Of a stretch of 64,000 nt of DNA, positions 59,609-64,000 are shown in pieces. Every line of letters begins with the position of its first letter. Position 1 is the stretch's first letter. Origin of the DNA: Acinetobacter sp. XH1741 (lineage in GTDB: Bacteria; Pseudomonadota; Gammaproteobacteria; Pseudomonadales; Moraxellaceae); NCBI RefSeq assembly GCF_041021895.1, contig NZ_CP157428.1, positions 1,612,001 through 1,676,000 of the forward strand, written 5' to 3'. The translations under genes and the position numbers were made by a program. Under the pieces are notes generated by a model. It did no database searches. It was not told the DNA's origin and saw only the letters and a program-made list of their open reading frames with translations.

Positions 59609-61357
59609 ATGTTAGAAACTGATGTTTTAATTGTTGGAAGCGGTCCTGCTGGTTCTTCTGCTGCACTTATGTTAAGTACTTATGGAATCAGAAATATCAT
59701 AATAACTAAATATAGATGGCTGGCAAATAGTCCTCGTGCCCATTATATCAGTCAAAGAACAATGGAAGTTGTCCGAGACTTAGGGATATCTGATGAAGTA
59801 ATAGCAAAAGCAGCGCCAAAGGAAGTTATGGGAGATGTTGTTTATTGCACATCTTTAACGGGAGATGAAATTGGACGCTTTCCATATGGCATGAATAATC
59901 CAGAAAGAATGTCAGAGTATGCTAAAGCAAGTCCCTGTGAGCAGTGCGATCTGCCTCAACACCTATTTGAACCTATTTTGCTTTCAAATGCAGCATCACG
60001 AGGTAGCCATCCAAGATTTGATACGGAATATTTATCTCATGTACAAGATGAAGATGGTGTAACTGTCACTGTTTTAGATAGATTAACTAAAGAAACATAC
60101 TTAATCCGATGTAAGTATTTAATCGGAGCTGATGGGGCGAGCAGCCAAGTCGTAAAAGATCTAGATTTACCTATGGCAGGTAAAATGGGAAAAAGTGGCA
60201 GTATCAGCATTATTTTTAAAGCCGATTTAACAAAATATGTTTCGCATCGACCTGGATACCTATGGTGGATTATACAACCCGGAGCAAACATTGGTGGAAT
60301 CGGGTTGGGGTTGTTGCGCATGGTCAGACCTTGGAATGAATGGCAAATTGTTTGGGGGTATGACATTGAAAAAGAAGAGCCTTCTCTTACCGATGATGAA
60401 GCGATTGCGATTTGCAAACAGCTTATTGGTGATAACGATATTGAAATAAATATAAGTAGTAAGTCGTTATGGACAGTCAATGAAATGTATGCAGAGCAAT
60501 ATTCGAAAGGACGAGTTTTCTGTATTGGTGATGCTGTCCATCGTCATCCGCCTTCTAATGGCTTAGGTTCAAACTCATCTATACAAGACGCTTATAATTT
60601 ATGTTGGAAATTAGCATTTGTATTAAATGGCAAAGCAGGTCGTGGTTTATTAGACAGTTTTAATGATGAAAGAGCACCGGTTGGTGAGCGAATTGTTAAA
60701 CGAGCCAATCAAAGTGTTAGAGAGTTCTCTACAATATTTTCTGCTTTAGAGCTAGATGGAAAGTATAGTACCGAGATGATGCAAGGAAGCATAAACGCTT
60801 TAAGTGAGGCTAATGAAAACGGTGCTGTTAAACGTCGTGATTTAAGGTCTGCAATTGAATATAAAGCTTATGAATTTGCTGCTTTAGGAGTAGAAACTAA
60901 CGTGCGCTATAATTCATCTGCAATTATTGGAGCAGAGTCTGCTATTGAAAATAAAGTAGATTCTAGTAGAGATGAAGATCTTCATTATTATCCTTCATTT
61001 ACCCCTGGTCATAAACTTCCTCATACATGGCTAGTCAAAAATCACAGAAAAATCTCAACTTTAGACTTAATTGGAAATGGAAAGTTTACGCTTTTCTGTT
61101 GGCTACAAGGTGACAAATGGAAGTGTGCTGTAGACAAACTTAATAACCAGCTCAACTTGGATATTAAAGTTATACAGGTAGGCCCGAAAAGAGATGTTGA
61201 GGACTCTTATGGAGAACTTTCTCGCTCTTGGACTAATGATGAAAATGATTGCATGCTGATTAGACCGGACGGTTATATTGCTTGGACAAGTAACAAAATT
61301 GAAGCGGCGGATGATGAATTATCTAGTGCTATATCATCAATACTTAGTTTGATTTAG
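59609..61357 (+). CDS. FAD-dependent aromatic monooxygenase, TfdB/phenol hydroxylase-like
   Basis: 582 residues with ribosome site AGGA. It belongs to the PHBH-fold flavin hydroxylases: GSGPAGSSAALMLSTYG binds FAD, RAHYISQRTMEVVRDLGI and FEPILLSNAASRG follow, GADGASSQVV is the DG motif, and CIGDAVHRHPPSNGLGSNSS is the second FAD motif with WKLAFVLNGKAG after it. The last 170 residues are the thioredoxin-like C-terminal domain of phenol and 2,4-dichlorophenol 6-monooxygenases. The exact substrate is unknown; no ring-cleavage dioxygenase is nearby. Codons such as AGA and ATA are frequent compared with neighbours, which suggests recent transfer. Confidence 0.87.
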   Translation: MLETDVLIVGSGPAGSSAALMLSTYGIRNIIITKYRWLANSPRAHYISQRTMEVVRDLGISDEVIAKAAPKEVMGDVVYCTSLTGDEIGRFPYGMNNPERMSEYAKASPCEQCDLPQHLFEPILLSNAASRGSHPRFDTEYLSHVQDEDGVTVTVLDRLTKETYLIRCKYLIGADGASSQVVKDLDLPMAGKMGKSGSISIIFKADLTKYVSHRPGYLWWIIQPGANIGGIGLGLLRMVRPWNEWQIVWGYDIEKEEPSLTDDEAIAICKQLIGDNDIEINISSKSLWTVNEMYAEQYSKGRVFCIGDAVHRHPPSNGLGSNSSIQDAYNLCWKLAFVLNGKAGRGLLDSFNDERAPVGERIVKRANQSVREFSTIFSALELDGKYSTEMMQGSINALSEANENGAVKRRDLRSAIEYKAYEFAALGVETNVRYNSSAIIGAESAIENKVDSSRDEDLHYYPSFTPGHKLPHTWLVKNHRKISTLDLIGNGKFTLFCWLQGDKWKCAVDKLNNQLNLDIKVIQVGPKRDVEDSYGELSRSWTNDENDCMLIRPDGYIAWTSNKIEAADDELSSAISSILSLI

Positions 61358-61877
61358 TTGATTGTCTATGAGATAAATTTTAATAAAATCTATTGAAAAG
61401 TATTTTATTGAATTTGGATTTCCAGTATCCGTCAAATTCTAAAAGCCTCTGTTAAAAGCAGGGGTTTCTTATATGCAAAGTCTATAAATCAAACCAATCT
61501 TTAGCTTAATTATTGATAACAAATCCTAAAAATTTCATATAAATCAAAAGAGTATGTATTTTAACCAAAATTGATTCATTTATATAATATATTTTTTATT
61601 TTCAATATCTTACAGTGATTCTGCCTACATGTCAGAATTGATCAAGTTATTTGTAGAATATTCATTTATTGATATATGATGAGCCAATACTTAGAAACTG
61701 ATTCAAAACATAATTCTATTGTTCGGCGAGCAAGTTCAAGGAAGAAATAAGGCTGAATTCAGGTTTCTAAACCCTATATCTGGAAATTATTTCTAGCCAA
61801 ATATTATATTTTGACCCAATAGTTGGGAATGTCTCACTCTTATTTGGAGGAGGCGTTTCCTAGTTTAGGATATATCT
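61358..61877. other. Intergenic region between monooxygenase and metQ-like gene
   Basis: About 520 AT-rich bases. It holds the hairpin at 61443-61467 and, near the end, the ribosome site and probably the promoter of the lipoprotein gene. I see no gene and no recognised SAM riboswitch or MetJ-box array. Confidence 0.5.
61443..61467 (+). terminator. Probable terminator after the monooxygenase
   Basis: A nine-base-pair stem with two G-T pairs (61443-61451 with 61459-61467), loop of seven, ending TTTCTT. It lies about 85 bases after the stop codon. Confidence 0.6.
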
Positions 61878-62756
61878 ATGAAAAAATTATTTAGTGTACT
61901 GTTCAGCGCATCTGTACTGACACTGACTGCATGTAACAAACAACCTGCACAAACTGAAAATACAGCAGCAAGCAAAGACAAAACAGAGTCAGTTCGTACA
62001 ATTAAACTGGTTTCAACAGGTTCAGATACTGACGTATGGAAATATGTTGCAACGCTTCCTGAGACTAAAGAAGCGGGTATTAAACTCGAAGTGACCAATT
62101 TGACAGACTATGTTGTGCTTAATACATCTGTCGCAAGTGGTGAACAAGATGTCAATGCGTTCCAGTCATTTAACTATTTGGCTGCTTATAATGCTTCAAA
62201 CAAAGCCAAAGTTGCTGCGGTTGCGACGACTTACTTAGAGCCAATGGGACTTTATGCAAATAAAGTTAAAACTGTTGAAGAGTTCCCGCAAGGCGCTACA
62301 ATCGCGATTCCAAATGATACTGCCAATGAAGCTCGTGCATTAACATTATTGCAGTCTGCTAAACTGATTAAACTTAAACCGAACTTTGACCCTGTAAAAG
62401 GGACTATCACTGATATTGCTGAAAATCCTAAAAATTTGCAATTAAAACCAATTCAAATGACGACAGCAGTTCGTGTTAAAAACGATGTAGATGCGATTGT
62501 ACTTGGTAATACATTGGCACTAGAAGGTGGTCTCAATGTAATGAAAGACTCTATCTTCCGTGAGCCAATTGACCAATCTACTAAGCTTTATGTCAATTTA
62601 TTGGGTGTGGCTGAAGCAAACAAAAATGATCCGATCTATACGAAGCTAGGCGAACTTTATCACTTACCTAAAGTACAAAAATTTGTGAGTGAAAAATTCG
62701 GTGGTACAAAAGTTGAAGTGAACAAGCCTGTTTCTGAATTTGCGGACATCAAATAA
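61878..62756 (+). CDS. metQ: MetQ/NLPA-family substrate-binding lipoprotein
   Basis: 292 residues with lipoprotein signal MKKLFSVLFSASVLTLTAC (lipobox LTAC). The mature part matches NLPA proteins: GIKLEVTNLTDYVVLNTSVASGEQDVNAFQ (split around TDYVVLN and DVNAFQSF), LEPMGLYANKVKTVEEFPQG, IAIPNDTANEARAL and the C-terminal VSEKFGGTKVEV. Usually binds methionine for MetNI. No metN or metI is seen nearby, so it either works with a transporter elsewhere or binds another amino acid. Confidence 0.85.
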   Translation: MKKLFSVLFSASVLTLTACNKQPAQTENTAASKDKTESVRTIKLVSTGSDTDVWKYVATLPETKEAGIKLEVTNLTDYVVLNTSVASGEQDVNAFQSFNYLAAYNASNKAKVAAVATTYLEPMGLYANKVKTVEEFPQGATIAIPNDTANEARALTLLQSAKLIKLKPNFDPVKGTITDIAENPKNLQLKPIQMTTAVRVKNDVDAIVLGNTLALEGGLNVMKDSIFREPIDQSTKLYVNLLGVAEANKNDPIYTKLGELYHLPKVQKFVSEKFGGTKVEVNKPVSEFADIK

Positions 62757-62787
62757 GTAATTTTTTAATTAAAATTATTTTTCAAAG

Positions 62788-62817
62788 CTAAGCTCCGGTA
62801 TCGGGGCTTAGTTTTTT
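62788..62817 (+). terminator. Terminator after the metQ-like gene
   Basis: A ten-base-pair stem with one G-T pair (62788-62797 with 62802-62811), loop GTAT, then T6. Confidence 0.93.
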
Positions 62818-63129
62818 ATAATGTTGTACTTAAGTGAAATGATAATAAAATTATTTATTAACTTAATTTTACATCTATATTTTAAGTTGTTTTATAGGGA
62901 ATTAAGAGTTAAAAAATAAGCTGTTCTAAAGAATAGGCAAGGCATAGCCATAATCATTGGGTAAATATAAAAGTTTTTTAATATCAGTTCTTTTTAGCAT
63001 TTGTACGCTATTCATTCTTTTAAAATCATACATCTGCTTAACTATATTCATCAAAATGACATCGATTGGTCATCTAAATGAAATTCTGCTGGTCGAAAAT
63101 AATCCAATTTATTGGGGTGAATTCCAGTC
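62818..63129. other. Intergenic region, no gene seen
   Basis: About 310 AT-rich bases between the metQ-like terminator and the ParB-like lipoprotein. A 66-codon frame (62957-63157) overlaps the next gene's start and lacks a ribosome site, so it is not called. The promoter of the following gene should lie here. Confidence 0.5.
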
Positions 63130-64000
63130 ATGCAGAAAAAATCTTATAAAGTTCTAAGTTTGGCGTTTCTTATTGCGAGCACGATGGGTTTAACTGCCTG
63201 TAATGATAGCCAAGATCAGCAATCTACAGTAGTTTCCCCAACACCAACAGATACTCGTGACCAGCGTTTTCTAACGGTAAAAACCAATGATGTGATACAA
63301 GTTGCGATTGATGACTTGATCCCAACGCAGGGTGCGATTGGCTATGATCAAATTTATTATAAATTAGGTCGTTGGCAAGGTGATTTACAGCGCCCAACTT
63401 GGCAAGCAGACCCAGTCAATCAATTAGTTTATTTAAATAAAACCATTGGTAAGAAGTTTAGCGATTATTGTGAAGCGATTGGTGCAAAAGGTCGTGATGA
63501 TTTTACAAGTCTGCAAGACCTACAAAAGGCCAATTTAAAACAATTAGAGACATTTAAGTGCCAAGAACAGCCGGGCACTGAAACGGCTGATTTGAAAACA
63601 GTCGTTGTTGGCTATGATGGGCGACTTTACCTGACCGATGGTCATCATACGATGACAGAGTTCCGTGAACTGCCAGATGGTGGTGGTCAACTTAAAGTAT
63701 GGGTAAAAGTTGTTGGGAACTATAACGATAGTAAAACGGCAGATGAGTTTTGGGCGAAAATGCTTGCAAATGGCCGAGCATGGTTAAGAGATGGAAAGAA
63801 TCAACCGATTTCATATCAACAATTACCTAAAAACTTAGGCCTCAAAACTGCAACAAACCCTGATGGTATGCAGAATAATCCATATCGTTCATTGGTCTAT
63901 TTCACGCGTGATATTGGTTATAGCAAAGTTGCCAACGCAACGGACTATACTGAATTTCTATGGGAAGATTGGTTTAATAAGCAAATCGACAAAAACTTGG
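63130..64000 (+). CDS. ParB-like-domain lipoprotein (cut by window edge)
   Basis: 290 codons are visible; the 3' end is outside the window. The signal MQKKSYKVLSLAFLIASTMGL ends in TAC, a probable lipobox, so the protein should be exported. The body resembles the ParB-like nuclease family ParBc_2: VAIDDLIPTQGAIGYDQIYY near the start, VVVGYDGRLYLTDGHHTMTEF at about residue 155-177, and a helical region after it. Despite the name, no DNA role is shown, and an exported location argues for another function. Confidence 0.78.
   Translation, partial: MQKKSYKVLSLAFLIASTMGLTACNDSQDQQSTVVSPTPTDTRDQRFLTVKTNDVIQVAIDDLIPTQGAIGYDQIYYKLGRWQGDLQRPTWQADPVNQLVYLNKTIGKKFSDYCEAIGAKGRDDFTSLQDLQKANLKQLETFKCQEQPGTETADLKTVVVGYDGRLYLTDGHHTMTEFRELPDGGGQLKVWVKVVGNYNDSKTADEFWAKMLANGRAWLRDGKNQPISYQQLPKNLGLKTATNPDGMQNNPYRSLVYFTRDIGYSKVANATDYTEFLWEDWFNKQIDKNL

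Noticed and set aside
56227..61877. Integrated element with att repeats at tRNA-Ser
   Set aside because: I found no second copy of the tRNA 3' end and no integrase in view, so only a general accessory character is claimed.
62957..63157. 66-codon hydrophobic frame before the ParB-like lipoprotein
   Set aside because: Overlaps the better-supported start of the lipoprotein gene; no ribosome site.

Overview
This window looks like a chromosomal segment of an Acinetobacter, most likely from the calcoaceticus-baumannii group. Support: low GC and Acinetobacter-like gene order, an Ata-type trimeric autotransporter followed by a TpgA-like partner between lon and the 5-formyltetrahydrofolate cyclo-ligase gene, an RNase HI-DnaQ fusion, and the pepP-ubiH-ubiI and fimL-nudC pairs shared with Pseudomonadales. 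Species cannot be fixed by reading alone.

Layout. 1-1712 is the N-terminal part of lon (minus strand, cut by the window edge). 1.7-18.5 kb holds two complete tandem cassettes, each a giant trimeric autotransporter adhesin (2083 and about 2462 aa) followed by a TpgA-type BamE/OmpA-domain partner and a terminator. Between them lies a decayed copy of the 3' end of the cyclo-ligase gene, whose intact copy sits after the second cassette. This suggests that the pair arose by duplication across that boundary. 18.5-22.4 kb is the ygfA / 6S RNA / zapA neighbourhood, with three small exported or membrane proteins inserted between ygfA and the 6S RNA gene. 22.4-26.3 kb is pepP-ubiH-ubiI. 26.4-29.6 kb holds a SutA-like acidic protein, a CadR-like MerR regulator divergent from a short CDF-type metal transporter, and argO/argP. 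30-37 kb holds rsmI, yraN, dolP, an esterase, nudC, a FimL-like gene and the rnhA-dnaQ fusion. 37.2-46 kb holds an MltD-like lytic transglycosylase with eight LysM repeats, then yejABEF peptide uptake. 46-56 kb holds flavoenzymes, a GST, a membrane-anchored DUF2726 protein, tRNA-Glu, pyrC-rnt, a diguanylate cyclase, argG and fadH. After tRNA-Ser (56.2 kb) comes a looser, AT-rich stretch (ALDH/LysR pair, TfdB-like flavin monooxygenase) that looks accessory. The window ends with a MetQ-type lipoprotein and a ParB-like-domain lipoprotein cut by the right edge.

How parts work together. The adhesin cassettes pair a cell-surface fibre with a periplasmic peptidoglycan-binding helper. ZapA, its coiled-coil neighbour and 6S RNA belong to division and stationary-phase control. 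UbiH and UbiI are ubiquinone ring hydroxylases. ArgP probably controls ArgO. The MerR protein probably controls the CDF pump through a promoter with the characteristic 19-bp spacer. The most notable structure is the duplicated adhesin locus with its cyclo-ligase scar, near-identical tpgA 3' ends and long internal repeats.
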